Positions 47,021-56,583 are shown, counted from the first letter of the stretch. The stretch: 64,000 nt of DNA from Nitrosomonas ureae (GCF_900206265.1 NZ_LT907782.1:620001-684000); one strand, 5' to 3'. Made by a program: numbers and translations. Notes: generated by a model from the letters alone, not told the origin.

Positions 47021-48301
47021 TCAATCAGTATCTTTGACTTCAAGCGCAGTTAGTTCCAATCCCTCGATTTCTTGCAAGGACCTGCCCGCAATCCCTTGCA
47101 AATCTCCGTACATGCCCACTGTCGCTGTCATCACGCGTTCAATCTGTTCTTCGCGTTTGGCCCATTGTTTCATAATCGCCTTTCGTTCCCTTTCGAGATC
47201 TTGTTGCATAGTGGAAAACGCTTCGACAATTGCTTCCACACGCTGACGGAAACGCGGACCGGTGAGGTACTGGTAGACCATTTCGGTTTTGGTTTGCTGG
47301 CCTTCGGATGATTGGCGCGCTAATGCAACTTCCAATAGGGATTGACGCAGAATCATCGCTACCGGCAATGTGGCACGTGGATGGGTAACCCAAACACCTT
47401 CAATCAATTCAAACGTTTCAACACCTTTTGGCAGGCTATGGCTCACAATAATGGCGATTTCCGCCTTCGCGGTACGCTGATCATCACGCAGTTTCACCAA
47501 CCAGGTATCGCTCCAATTCTTGGTACGTTTGAATTCCCACAAAATGACACCACACGGTTGGCCGCCTGTGCCAACAACACGATGCAACACATCCCCACCA
47601 TATTCCCCCTTGGGTACCGGATCAATCCCATCATAAGGAAATTTCAAGCGCAAAAGATTCTCCAGCTCGAGTTCCTGCACTTCCCCTTGCAATTGTTGCG
47701 ATCCTTGCTCTGCTCTACGTTTGAGGTCTTCAATCTGTTTTTGCATCGCGGCAATGGTTTGTTCCTTTTCCATTACTTTGAATTTTTGCTCTTCTTCGGC
47801 TTCTTTTTTGGCGAGGGTACGAGCTTCGATCAATCCATCCTGCACCCGCTTGGCAACGGTGAGCTCCAACTCGCGTTTGGCATCATCAAGTTCTCGCTGT
47901 TTCTTGATCAATTCAGCTTGCGCTAGTTGTGCTTGCGCGAGCTTTTCTTCACGGACTTTCAGTATTTCTTGTAACTCGATCAATTCGCGCCCCTTGCTTT
48001 CCAGCTCAGCGGCATTGGCCAACTTAGCTTTGCGGGACTCTTCTGCAATCACACGCACGCGCTCTGTTTTCAGCTGCTCCGCCACTTGAGTGGCTATCTG
48101 GTCTTCCAACCCGCGTTTGTCTTCGGTCAACTGCTTTTCCTTGTCACGTATCGCTTGCTCACGCTGAATGATTTCGCTGTCTTTTTGGGCTAATCGTTGC
48201 TCAAATTGCTTGCGCGTCGATTCGATCAGTGGGGCTGCCAATGATTCAGTGAGCTTGATTTCTGTTTTGCAGTTCCAGCAGGTAATCGTTGGTTCTGTCA
48301 T
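47021..48301 (-). CDS. DUF2130 coiled-coil protein
   Basis: The protein of about 426 residues begins with a CWNC motif (MTEPTITCWNCKTEI, possible half zinc site), has a long charged coiled coil over roughly residues 20-200, and a C-terminal DUF2130 domain (GEYGGDVLHRVVG, GVILWEFKRTKNWSDTWL, ETFELIEGVWVT) that resembles restriction-endonuclease-like folds. ATG at 48301 has GGAG upstream and was preferred over 48340. Function is unknown; a nuclease-like or DNA-related role is conjecture. Confidence 0.85.
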   Translation of the reverse strand: MTEPTITCWNCKTEIKLTESLAAPLIESTRKQFEQRLAQKDSEIIQREQAIRDKEKQLTEDKRGLEDQIATQVAEQLKTERVRVIAEESRKAKLANAAELESKGRELIELQEILKVREEKLAQAQLAQAELIKKQRELDDAKRELELTVAKRVQDGLIEARTLAKKEAEEEQKFKVMEKEQTIAAMQKQIEDLKRRAEQGSQQLQGEVQELELENLLRLKFPYDGIDPVPKGEYGGDVLHRVVGTGGQPCGVILWEFKRTKNWSDTWLVKLRDDQRTAKAEIAIIVSHSLPKGVETFELIEGVWVTHPRATLPVAMILRQSLLEVALARQSSEGQQTKTEMVYQYLTGPRFRQRVEAIVEAFSTMQQDLERERKAIMKQWAKREEQIERVMTATVGMYGDLQGIAGRSLQEIEGLELTALEVKDTD

Positions 48302-48782
48302 AACGCTGTTTCTCCGGTTAAGGGCAATGATATTATTCACTGCACGTGATTGGCACCTTGATTTTGCAGTGGATTCAAATCTGAAGTTGCAACTTTTTTA
48401 AACCAAGTAAGTAAAAGCAGGCTATATTAGCCGGTCAAACTGCTTGAACATTAAATAAAAAAACCAATGCACTATCGTGCAGTTTGCCAGAGCGCAACGA
48501 TAACAGATTTACGAATGTGTAAGCGATGCAAAAAACAAGCTTTGAAGAAATATTTCATATCCTTCGCTCAAATGAACACATGCAGCACTTGACGGCAAAA
48601 CGTGAAATGCGTTCTACTTCTATAAATTACCCGCAATGAAAAAACAGCACAGACATTCACCGCAAGATTTTTACTTTATGCATGAACAGGTCTGTTCAAT
48701 CAAGCGAGGCCACTTTTCAAGCCTTTCCTTGAGAAATATTGAATAGATTCAACTCGATCAATCTTTACCAAGGGTCGCAACT
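48302..48782. other. Intergenic region upstream of the c-di-GMP response regulator
   Basis: About 480 bases without a convincing gene. A 37-codon frame at 48526-48639 is probably chance. The promoters of the divergent DUF2130 gene and the response regulator gene must lie here; no clear elements were recognised. Confidence 0.4.
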
Positions 48783-51224
48783 ATGAGTGAATTTATCAAG
48801 ATACTGATTATCGAAGATGAAAAAATAGTGGCTCTTGATTTAAAAAGGCGTCTGACGAAATTAGGTTACCACGTCACAGGGATGGCTGCCAATGGTCAAA
48901 AAGCGTTAACTCTGGTGAATCAGGATCTGCCCAATATTGTTTTGATGGATATTCATATCCAAGGAAGTATGGATGGAATCGAGTTGGCCGGCATATTGCA
49001 AAGAACGCATAGTATTCCAATAATTTATCTCACAGCCTATTCCGAAGCGCAAACCGTAACCCGCGCAAAAGCAACCAAACCCTACGGGTATCTGCTAAAA
49101 CCCTTTTCTGACAGAGAATTAAATATCATCATCCAAGTCAGTATAGAACGCTACGAAAGTGATATTCTGTTAAAAAAAAGCGAGCAGCACTTACGCCTTG
49201 CATTAGAAGCGGCACGTATGGGCACCTGGGAGGTGACAAAAGCTTCCCAGAAGGTATTCATGGGCAAAAGCCCGAGAGGCGATCTTGAACCCATAACCAA
49301 TTGGGAAAGTTTTTTCCTCACCATCGACAATAGCGATAAATCAAAAGTTTGTGACTTCATTGATAAACTCTGTGCTAAAAAAGGTTACGCAGCCGAAATA
49401 GAATTTCGTGTCACCACTAGCGCAGGGAAAATTTGCTGGTACAAGCTATACGGGAAATCATTTGAGAATGGTAGCTCCGCTCAATATCAAGTTGTTGGAA
49501 TCTTGCAGGAAACTACTGAAAATCGACTTGCAAAAGATCGCCTAGCTCAGGCAGCAACGGTTTTTGAATGTTCCACGGAAGGTATTATCATCCTGAACAA
49601 GAACAAGTTGGTTGATTGCGCCAATAATGCCTTTTATTCCATGACCCAGTATCAAGAGCGTAATCTCAAGAATAAAGAATTGCCTTTTCTTACCCATCGA
49701 TCACTGAATGGAAATATTTATGAGGACTTATGGCGTAGCGTTGAGACACATGGCTGTTGGCGCGGAGAAATCAAGGCATTTAAAAGAAATAAAGAAATAA
49801 TGTACATCTGGCTTACGATCGGACTAATTCCGGTCGAGACAGGTATGGAAAAGCAGTTTGTAGTGATGATATCGGATATTACAAAGATCCGTGAAACCCA
49901 AGAGCAATTAGCGCATTTTGCGTATTACGATAGCCTTACTAATTTACCTAATCGTATTTTGATCATGGATCGCCTCAATCAGGCCATAGCAAAGGCGGCA
50001 CGTGATTCATCCTTGCTGGGCATATTATTTATTGATCTGGATAACTTTAAACGAATTAATGATACTTTGGGGCATAAACACGGCGATTCAATGCTATGTC
50101 TCATTTCGCAAAGAATATTATCAGTATTACGCCAAAGCGATACATTAGGGAGATTGAGCGGGGATGAGTATATTGCTGTTGCGGGTAACGTTGAATCATA
50201 TGATGCCTTGATCAGAATTGCCGGAAAAATATTGGATTGCATTTCGAAGCCTGTCGTTCTCAGTAATATGGAAATAATCCCCTCATGCAGTATTGGCATC
50301 AGCGTGTATCCCCATCACTCCGAAAATCCGGATCATTTAGTGCAAATGGCGGATACAGCAATGTACGAAGCTAAAAAGAACGGGCGTAACAATTACGCCT
50401 TCTATCATCCTGGTCTAACACAAAGGGCCGCCCATCACCTGACGCGGGAAAGGGAATTGCATCATGCGCTGATCAATGATGAATTTTTACTTTATTTTCA
50501 GCCCCAATTTTCTCTGATAAATAAAGAAATAATTGGAGTGGAAGCTCTGATCCGTTGGAAGCATCCCAAGAGAGGACTACTACTACCGGCAGAAATTATT
50601 CCCGTTGCCGAAACCAGCCGATTAATTATTGATATCGGTAATTGGGTCTTAAAGGAAGCATGCAAGCAACTGCATCAATGGCGAACCGATGGTTTGGACA
50701 ATTTACGTATGTCAGTAAATGTTTCAATACGCCAGCTCGCAGATAATAATCTGCAAAAATTTATCGCAAAATTATTACATCAGTATTCTCTCCCTGCGCA
50801 TTCTCTCGAACTGGAAATCACAGAATCTTGTTTGCAAAATGAATTAATTTATATCTCCTGCCTGGAACAATTAAAAAAATTGGGAATACTCATCTCCATT
50901 GATGATTTTGGCACAGGTTATTCTTGCCTGAGTTCGTTAAAAAACCTCCCGATACATCGCTTAAAGATTGACCAAAGCTTTGTTAAGGGAATCCCGCTGG
51001 ACAAGAATGATTGCGCCATTGCAACAGCTGTTCTGGCATTAGCTCAGAAGCTTAATCTGCAAGTAACCGCTGAAGGCATCGAAACATATGATCAGATTAC
51101 TTTTTTGCTCGGTCACGGATGTAATGAATTACAGGGTTACTGGCTTAGCAAACCGATTTCTCCCAAACACATCCCCGATTTAATACGTGACTTTCCCGAT
51201 CAATTGGCAGATTTAAAATCCTGA
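48783..51224 (+). CDS. Response regulator with PAS, GGDEF and EAL domains (c-di-GMP turnover)
   Basis: The 813-residue protein has a CheY-like receiver (phospho-Asp56 in VLMDIHIQG, LTAY, K in LLKPFSD), two PAS-like regions (about 130-250 and 255-380), a GGDEF domain whose signature reads RLSGDEYIA (near 457), and an intact EAL domain (GVEALIRWKHP, then DDFGTGYSCLSSLKNLPI and AEGIET). The EAL part should hydrolyse c-di-GMP. The SGDEY variant may weaken or abolish synthesis. It is followed after 29 bases by a histidine kinase gene, its probable partner. Confidence 0.92.
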   Translation: MSEFIKILIIEDEKIVALDLKRRLTKLGYHVTGMAANGQKALTLVNQDLPNIVLMDIHIQGSMDGIELAGILQRTHSIPIIYLTAYSEAQTVTRAKATKPYGYLLKPFSDRELNIIIQVSIERYESDILLKKSEQHLRLALEAARMGTWEVTKASQKVFMGKSPRGDLEPITNWESFFLTIDNSDKSKVCDFIDKLCAKKGYAAEIEFRVTTSAGKICWYKLYGKSFENGSSAQYQVVGILQETTENRLAKDRLAQAATVFECSTEGIIILNKNKLVDCANNAFYSMTQYQERNLKNKELPFLTHRSLNGNIYEDLWRSVETHGCWRGEIKAFKRNKEIMYIWLTIGLIPVETGMEKQFVVMISDITKIRETQEQLAHFAYYDSLTNLPNRILIMDRLNQAIAKAARDSSLLGILFIDLDNFKRINDTLGHKHGDSMLCLISQRILSVLRQSDTLGRLSGDEYIAVAGNVESYDALIRIAGKILDCISKPVVLSNMEIIPSCSIGISVYPHHSENPDHLVQMADTAMYEAKKNGRNNYAFYHPGLTQRAAHHLTRERELHHALINDEFLLYFQPQFSLINKEIIGVEALIRWKHPKRGLLLPAEIIPVAETSRLIIDIGNWVLKEACKQLHQWRTDGLDNLRMSVNVSIRQLADNNLQKFIAKLLHQYSLPAHSLELEITESCLQNELIYISCLEQLKKLGILISIDDFGTGYSCLSSLKNLPIHRLKIDQSFVKGIPLDKNDCAIATAVLALAQKLNLQVTAEGIETYDQITFLLGHGCNELQGYWLSKPISPKHIPDLIRDFPDQLADLKS

Positions 51225-51253
51225 GTTTTTATTCATCATCAGCAAATCCAGTT

Positions 51254-52657
51254 ATGTCTTCTAATCGATTTAGAAATTTCAGCAACCCCGAGGAAATGGT
51301 ACACCTTGCTGTGGAAGCCTCCCCTAATGGGATGGTGATGGTCAACGGTGAAGGTAAAATAGTCTTGGTAAATTCAGCTTCGGAAAAACTTTTCGGTTAT
51401 TCTCGGCAAGAACTTATCGGGCAGCCAATTGAAATGCTGCTACCGGGGCGATTTCGCGCACACCATCCAGAGCTGCGGCTTACTTATGTGAAGGAATCAA
51501 AGTCTCGCCCGATGGGCCATGGCAGGGACCTCTATGGTTTGCACAAAAATGGAAAGGAATTTCCGGTCGAAGTTGGCCTTAATCCAGTTGAAACCAAGCA
51601 CGATGGGACGTTTGTACTGGCTGTCATCATTGACATAAGTGAGCGCAGACAAGCTGAGAAAATGATTAACCTGGCCGTGGAAGCAGCGCCAAATGGTATG
51701 GTCATGACCGATCATAATGGGAAAATTTTGTTGGTCAATTCCACAACTGAGGAATTGTTCGGTTATCTGCGTCAAGACATGATAGGACAACCGATAGAAA
51801 TGCTCATACCGGCATCACACCATTCGCACCACCCGGCATTGAGAAAGAATTTTCTAAAAAACCCTAGTAAACGCGCTATGGGGCATGGGCGAGACCTTCA
51901 TGGTGTACACAAGAACGGCAAAGAGTTCCCGGTTGAAGTGGGCTTAAATCCAATCCAAACGACAGAAGGAATTATAGTTCTGGCTTCGGTTATCGATATC
52001 ACCGCACGCAAACAACAAGAAGAACAGCTTATAGCGGCTCTGAAAGAAAAAGATTTATTATTATCGGAGATTCATCACAGAGTTAAAAACAACCTGCAAA
52101 TTATCGACAGTCTTTTAGGTATGCAATCTGAAACTCTGCATGATGATACTGCGGCAATCAAGGTCTTAACAGAAAGTCAGAACAGGGTCAAATCGATGGC
52201 TCTCATTCATCAAATCCTGTATCAATCGCAAGATTTCTCCCAAGTTGATTTTTCCGCATTTATCCACTCATTGGTGAATAATCTTTTAGTTTCCTACACT
52301 CCGGAGGCTTCCAGGATAAAAACTAAAATCGATACTGATGAAATTCTTATTCCCATTAATATCAGTATACCTTTGGGTCTGCTGCTAAACGAATTATGTA
52401 CAAATGCAATGAAGTATGCTTTCCCAGGGAATCATTCGGGAACAATTCGAATTAGCTTAAAGCATCATAGCGCAAACAAGTTGTTGATGCGTATTAGCGA
52501 TAATGGAATTGGCATAGCAGAGGATTTTGATATGGGAGATACATCCACACTGGGTCTACAACTCGTTCAATTGCTTAGTGAACAAATTAACGCAGAGTTA
52601 ACCATTCATCGCAGAAATCCGACAAGTTTCACCCTTATTTTTCCGAAGGATCTGTAA
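51254..52657 (+). CDS. Sensor histidine kinase with duplicated PAS domains (HisKA_2 type)
   Basis: The 467-residue kinase lacks membrane segments, so it is cytoplasmic. Residues 15-136 and 137-258 are two near-identical PAS repeats sharing PNGMVM, IGQPIEML, MGHGRDL and HKNGKEFPVEVGLNP. The HisKA_2 domain SEIHHRVKNNLQIIDSLLG carries the phospho-His (His275 likely). The HATPase domain has NELCTNAMKYAF (N-box), RISDNGIGI and STLGLQLVQLL. It lies 29 bases after the response regulator gene. Its end overlaps the convergent exbD by 23 bases. Confidence 0.92.
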   Translation: MSSNRFRNFSNPEEMVHLAVEASPNGMVMVNGEGKIVLVNSASEKLFGYSRQELIGQPIEMLLPGRFRAHHPELRLTYVKESKSRPMGHGRDLYGLHKNGKEFPVEVGLNPVETKHDGTFVLAVIIDISERRQAEKMINLAVEAAPNGMVMTDHNGKILLVNSTTEELFGYLRQDMIGQPIEMLIPASHHSHHPALRKNFLKNPSKRAMGHGRDLHGVHKNGKEFPVEVGLNPIQTTEGIIVLASVIDITARKQQEEQLIAALKEKDLLLSEIHHRVKNNLQIIDSLLGMQSETLHDDTAAIKVLTESQNRVKSMALIHQILYQSQDFSQVDFSAFIHSLVNNLLVSYTPEASRIKTKIDTDEILIPINISIPLGLLLNELCTNAMKYAFPGNHSGTIRISLKHHSANKLLMRISDNGIGIAEDFDMGDTSTLGLQLVQLLSEQINAELTIHRRNPTSFTLIFPKDL

Positions 52658-53054
52658 TAAAGCCGATTCTTGTCATGCCCGCTTTGGCTGCGATGCTCAT
52701 TACCCGTGCAACATGTTCATAATGTGCCAATTTATCCGCGCGAAGATGTAACTCAGTTTCAGGTTCCTGGGTTATTTTTGCAGTGAAACGCGGTGCCAGC
52801 TGCTCCAACTGCTCAGGCTCGCCATTCCAGAACAGACTACCATCCGCACGTATAGCCAACTCAATATGTTCGGTTTGTGTAATATTGGGAACATTTTCCG
52901 CTTTTGGCAGATCAATCTTGACTGAATGTGTCAGAAGCGGGGCTGTAATAATAAAAATAATCAACAAAACCAACATCACATCCACCAGCGGAACAACATT
53001 AATTTCTGACATAGGCGTCTGGCGACTGCTATCCTGTATACTTCCGAACGCCAT
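52635..53054 (-). CDS. exbD: ExbD/TolR-family energy-transducing protein
   Basis: The 139-residue protein has a short cytoplasmic N-terminus (TPMSEINVVPLVDVMLVLL), the single transmembrane helix with the conserved Asp in PLVDVML, and a periplasmic domain ending in GMTRIGFITD. With ExbB it couples the proton-motive force to TonB. Its start overlaps the exbB stop by one base (TAATG). Confidence 0.92.
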   Translation of the reverse strand: MAFGSIQDSSRQTPMSEINVVPLVDVMLVLLIIFIITAPLLTHSVKIDLPKAENVPNITQTEHIELAIRADGSLFWNGEPEQLEQLAPRFTAKITQEPETELHLRADKLAHYEHVARVMSIAAKAGMTRIGFITDPSEK

Positions 53055-53815
53055 TATTGCCCCCTGTCCATAACAATATCAATCGAATTTGCATCTATTT
53101 CATGCCGCGATTGCGCGGAAGAAGAGATGGATGCATCAGTGTTATCTCCAGCCGTTATCAATACGAATAGATCATGAGCAAAAGCTTCCAGGCGCGCAAG
53201 CCAGATACGGTTACGGCGCACAAAAGCGTTGTAGGCCAGTACCGCCGGAATGGCTACCGCCAACCCCAGCGCCGTCATGATTAATGCTTCACCCACAGGA
53301 CCGGCAACCTTGTCTAAAGTACCTTGCCCCGAGAGGCCAATTTGTATCAATGCATGGTAAATACCCCATACTGTTCCAAACAAACCAATATAAGGCGCTG
53401 CCGAGCCTGCGGTAGCGATTAGCGTTAGTCCATTCTCAACTCGCGTAGCTTCCTGATCGATACCGTTGCGTAAGGTACGTGTCAGAAATTCATTCGTCCC
53501 TTCGGCGGTCAAAGACTTATGTATGTTGCGTATTTTGGAGTCACTCGTCGCATCAATGCTCATTTTAGCAAGCTCTGAGAATGCATTATCCGGCACCGCA
53601 TTTTTTAATTCGATGCGAGCTGTTTGGAGCGAATCATAGCTCCAGAAATGTTTTAAAAAAGCTTCGACACGCCGTTTAGCAATTAGATTTGCAATGCTTT
53701 TTGTAATAATTAAATACCAGCTTGCAATTGATAGTGACAACAGTAATACCAACACGCCAATACCCACCCCATCAATTTGATTGAGAAAATGGGAAAAGCC
53801 AAGTCCTTGTTCCAT
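53054..53815 (-). CDS. exbB: ExbB/TolQ-family proton channel protein
   Basis: The 253-residue inner-membrane protein has three transmembrane helices, with the conserved LIATAGSAAPYIGLFGTVWG and GEALIMTALGLAVAIPAVLAY segments. It forms the channel of the TonB-ExbBD motor. It starts three bases after tonB ends. Neighbouring tonB argues for ExbB rather than TolQ. Confidence 0.93.
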   Translation of the reverse strand: MEQGLGFSHFLNQIDGVGIGVLVLLLSLSIASWYLIITKSIANLIAKRRVEAFLKHFWSYDSLQTARIELKNAVPDNAFSELAKMSIDATSDSKIRNIHKSLTAEGTNEFLTRTLRNGIDQEATRVENGLTLIATAGSAAPYIGLFGTVWGIYHALIQIGLSGQGTLDKVAGPVGEALIMTALGLAVAIPAVLAYNAFVRRNRIWLARLEAFAHDLFVLITAGDNTDASISSSAQSRHEIDANSIDIVMDRGQ

Positions 53816-53818
53816 GAA

Positions 53819-54532
53819 TTAATTTCCTTGCAATACAAAATTAAAAGGTTGTAAGGCTACCGCCCGAACCGGTTGGCCATTACGCAGTGACGGATTACAG
53901 TGCCAGCTTTTTACCGCAGTCAATGCTGCAGTATCAAGACGCTCATAACCACTGCTATTAAGAATTTTTGCCTCATCAATACGCCCACTCTCATCCAGCT
54001 CTACACGCAATACCAATTTACCTTCCTCACCCATGCGCCGGGAGATGGCAGGATACGTTGGCGGAGATAATTTTGGACACGAAACGGATAATTCCGAAGT
54101 TAATGTTACAGGTCCGGTCGGCATTTGCGCTGGCGCAGAATCCGACAAAGATCTGGATTCTCCGGTTTGATCGAGAACCAGCTCTGTTGCAGGTGATGGT
54201 TCCGGAGCAGATTCGATATGCTCCTGCTTAGGAATTGCGGGAGCTTTCGCTACAAGACGTTCTTGTTTGGGTTTGACAGCAGGTTTTTTGGCTGGCTGAA
54301 GTTTTACAGGCACAGGCTCCGGCAATGCTTCAGGGGCAGCGCGTGATATTGAGGGAGCAATCAGCTCAGCGAACAAAGTAACTACCTGATCAGGAGCTGG
54401 AATTAAGCGCTGATTCCATAAAAAATAAAATAAAGCAGCGTGCACAACCAGTACGAACAACAATCCCGGCAATGAAATAAGACGTTGTTGCTGCGAAAAA
54501 TATTCACTATTTTTCCAAGATAATGATTGCAT
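53819..54532 (-). CDS. tonB: TonB energy transducer
   Basis: The 237-residue protein has one N-terminal membrane segment (LLFVLVVHAALFYFLW), a Pro/Glu/Lys-rich periplasmic linker (residues ~60-140) and a C-terminal TonB domain (PPTYPAISRRMGEEGKLVLR, VELDESGRIDEAKILNSSG, ALTAVKSWHCNP). It energises outer-membrane receptors. It heads tonB-exbB-exbD and lies downstream of a Fur-like palindrome at 54706-54720. Confidence 0.94.
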   Translation of the reverse strand: MQSLSWKNSEYFSQQQRLISLPGLLFVLVVHAALFYFLWNQRLIPAPDQVVTLFAELIAPSISRAAPEALPEPVPVKLQPAKKPAVKPKQERLVAKAPAIPKQEHIESAPEPSPATELVLDQTGESRSLSDSAPAQMPTGPVTLTSELSVSCPKLSPPTYPAISRRMGEEGKLVLRVELDESGRIDEAKILNSSGYERLDTAALTAVKSWHCNPSLRNGQPVRAVALQPFNFVLQGN

Positions 54533-54844
54533 TACAGAATAACAAATCCAGAAAAATTCTTACTTATTATTGACCCGAAAATACCACCAGCTAATGCATT
54601 TACTCGACAAATTCGTATGTAACTATTACATCGACAATCTGTTTCCGTGACCTAAGTGCCATTGGTTAGAAAATAAAGCTTCACATTTTTATATGATAAC
54701 GCAAACGATAATAGTTATCAATCGCCGGATTGAAGCTTAACATCAGGATAATTTGTCAAAATAATATAGGAGGCTTTATCATTAATAAAAACACACTTCG
54801 CTAACTAACAGATAATGCGATCATATTTAATTTAATTCAAACAC
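54533..54844. other. Divergent intergenic region between tonB and the RDD gene
   Basis: This 312-base AT-rich region separates tonB (minus) and the RDD gene (plus). Apart from the Fur-box-like site listed separately, nothing is recognised. Confidence 0.4.
54706..54720. promoter_or_regulatory. Fur-box-like palindrome upstream of tonB-exbB-exbD
   Basis: CGATAATAGTTATCA matches the 7-1-7 Fur motif TGATAATNATTATCA at 12 of 14 specified positions. It is 174 bases upstream of tonB, which is rather far, and 125 bases upstream of the RDD gene. Confidence 0.4.
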
Positions 54845-55261
54845 ATGACTTACTCCACACCCGGCTTCTGGCGTCGCATTATTTGTCTGATTTATGAATT
54901 TCTTCTTCTACTAGCCGTTTTGTTATTTGCGGGATTCATTTTTCATCTTATTTTCAGAGATACACAAGCGGTTTATTTTCGCCCACTATTTCAATTTTAT
55001 CTACTCTTAGTCATGGGGTATTACTTCACCTGGTTTTGGACACATGGCGGGCAAACATTAGCCATGCAAACCTGGAAGATGCGCATCGTGACAGCGAATG
55101 GCAGCGGCCTAACAAAAAAACAAGCTATTATTCGTTACTTGCTTGCAATAACCGGGATCTTTCTTTTTGGGTTTGGAATCATCTGGGCATTGCTTGATCG
55201 CGATCACCAATTTCTCCATGACCGTATCGCAGGAACCCGAATCATTTTGTTGATAAGTTAG
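54845..55261 (+). CDS. RDD-family membrane protein
   Basis: The 138-residue protein has three hydrophobic segments and the family features GFWRRIICLIYEFLLL at the N-terminus, GQTLAMQTWKMRIV, and LLDRDHQFLHDRIAGTRII. RDD proteins are small inner-membrane proteins of poorly known function, some linked to ion exchange. ATG at 54845 is unambiguous. Confidence 0.88.
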   Translation: MTYSTPGFWRRIICLIYEFLLLLAVLLFAGFIFHLIFRDTQAVYFRPLFQFYLLLVMGYYFTWFWTHGGQTLAMQTWKMRIVTANGSGLTKKQAIIRYLLAITGIFLFGFGIIWALLDRDHQFLHDRIAGTRIILLIS

Positions 55262-55483
55262 GTTCACTTGGAATCGACTAACCCTGTTACGATAATCCGT
55301 CTATTACCTTGATCTTTTTATAGGGATTTACATGCACATTTTTAGACACAGCATAAAAAGTGTATACTAAACGCCTTGTTATAGTTTTCTCTATATGATA
55401 ATAACTAGTATTTAAAGGTTGGTTTTAATAATCCGTTGATATCACAACTTTACTTCTAGATTAGCGAACATTTAAAAAAACAA

Positions 55484-56416
55484 ATGCGTAGCCAAATTTT
55501 ATCAACCATTACCTGTTTTAAACTCTATCTGAAAGAATGTTCCATTCAAGCTAACTGCGTTGTTATCTTAGCTGCAACAATCGCTATTTTTATCACTGAC
55601 TTAAGCCTCCCCTTAGGCGTTGCGGCTGGCGTTCCTTTTGCACTGGTAATATTTGCCAGTCTGTGGGTAAGCGGAGTTCAATTTACCTATCTGATTGCCG
55701 CGCTTGGATTCATTCTAACCATCGCGGGATTCTTTCTGTCATCATACATGGTTGCACCATTAAACATTGTATTGTTTAATCGAGGAATAACTTTGTTGTT
55801 GATCATTTGTTCCGCATACATGGTAATTAAAATCAAAAAAGCAAATCTGGACATTACAACGCTAATGAACCAAATATTGATTGATCCTGTTACAGGATAC
55901 AAAAACCGCCAAGCTTTTGAAACCGAACTGGATACAGAAATTCTGCGCAGCAAGCGATATAGTCGCAGTTTATCCTTAGCGATTATCGATATTGATCTTT
56001 TAAAGTTATTTACTGACAATTACGATTATAAAAGCAAAAGCAATTCTATCAAGAAAGTTTCCCAAGAAATCAAAACCAACATCAGAATAACCGATTTCTT
56101 TTACCGCATTGATATTAATGTGTTTGCTATTATATTTTCTGAAACAGATTTGATTGAAGCTAAAAAAGTATGTGAAGCCATCCGCAAGAAAATCTCCTCC
56201 ATCATCGATAAAAACGCTGAAAACAAGATCATGATAAGTATCGGTATCGCGACGCTAGAACAAGCGGATAACAAAATTAATCTATGCAAGCGCGCGGAAG
56301 ACGCCCTCTTTATCTCAAAGCAGAATGGAGGACATCAGGTTTCCACTTTGCCTGCAGTTGCCAATAAAGAAAAACCCCCTGTCGCTGCCATCTTGTCTCG
56401 TTCAAGATACGATTGA
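55484..56416 (+). CDS. Membrane protein with degenerate GGDEF domain
   Basis: The 310-residue protein has about four N-terminal membrane segments (residues ~20-115) and a C-terminal GGDEF-like domain recognisable from DPVTGYKNRQAFETEL, SLAIIDIDLLKLF and VFAIIFSETDL. The signature GGDEF is replaced by RIDINVF (IDINVF in place of GGDEF), and the loop before it is altered, so diguanylate cyclase activity is unlikely. It may bind GTP or act as a scaffold or receptor. Confidence 0.85.
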   Translation: MRSQILSTITCFKLYLKECSIQANCVVILAATIAIFITDLSLPLGVAAGVPFALVIFASLWVSGVQFTYLIAALGFILTIAGFFLSSYMVAPLNIVLFNRGITLLLIICSAYMVIKIKKANLDITTLMNQILIDPVTGYKNRQAFETELDTEILRSKRYSRSLSLAIIDIDLLKLFTDNYDYKSKSNSIKKVSQEIKTNIRITDFFYRIDINVFAIIFSETDLIEAKKVCEAIRKKISSIIDKNAENKIMISIGIATLEQADNKINLCKRAEDALFISKQNGGHQVSTLPAVANKEKPPVAAILSRSRYD

Positions 56417-56543
56417 CCCCATTTTCTAACTCAAAACAAGTAAAATATCTCCTGCACACTCAAATCAATTCTTTTTTTACTGCAGAAAAAATGCATTTAT
56501 TGATGCATTGAAGAAATTATCTCAAGTTCTCTTATATAATTCA

Positions 56544-56583
56544 GGGTATCCATCAGGCAAAACCCTACGTTTCTGAGATACCC
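56544..56583 (+). promoter_or_regulatory. Inverted repeat in the ftsK leader ending at the start codon
   Basis: GGGTATC (56544-56550) and GATACCC (56577-56583) are perfect seven-base complements. The second arm ends at the base before the ATG. A TATAAT lies at 56535-56540. The stem could hide the start region. No clear ribosome-binding site is seen. Confidence 0.35.

Noticed and set aside
48526-48639. 37-codon frame in the gap before the c-di-GMP regulator
   Set aside because: Too short, no ribosome-binding site, random-looking composition.
54514-54535. GATAATGATTGCATTA, a Fur-like sequence at the tonB start
   Set aside because: It is inside the tonB coding start and lacks the second half of the palindrome; the site at 54706-54720 is better.
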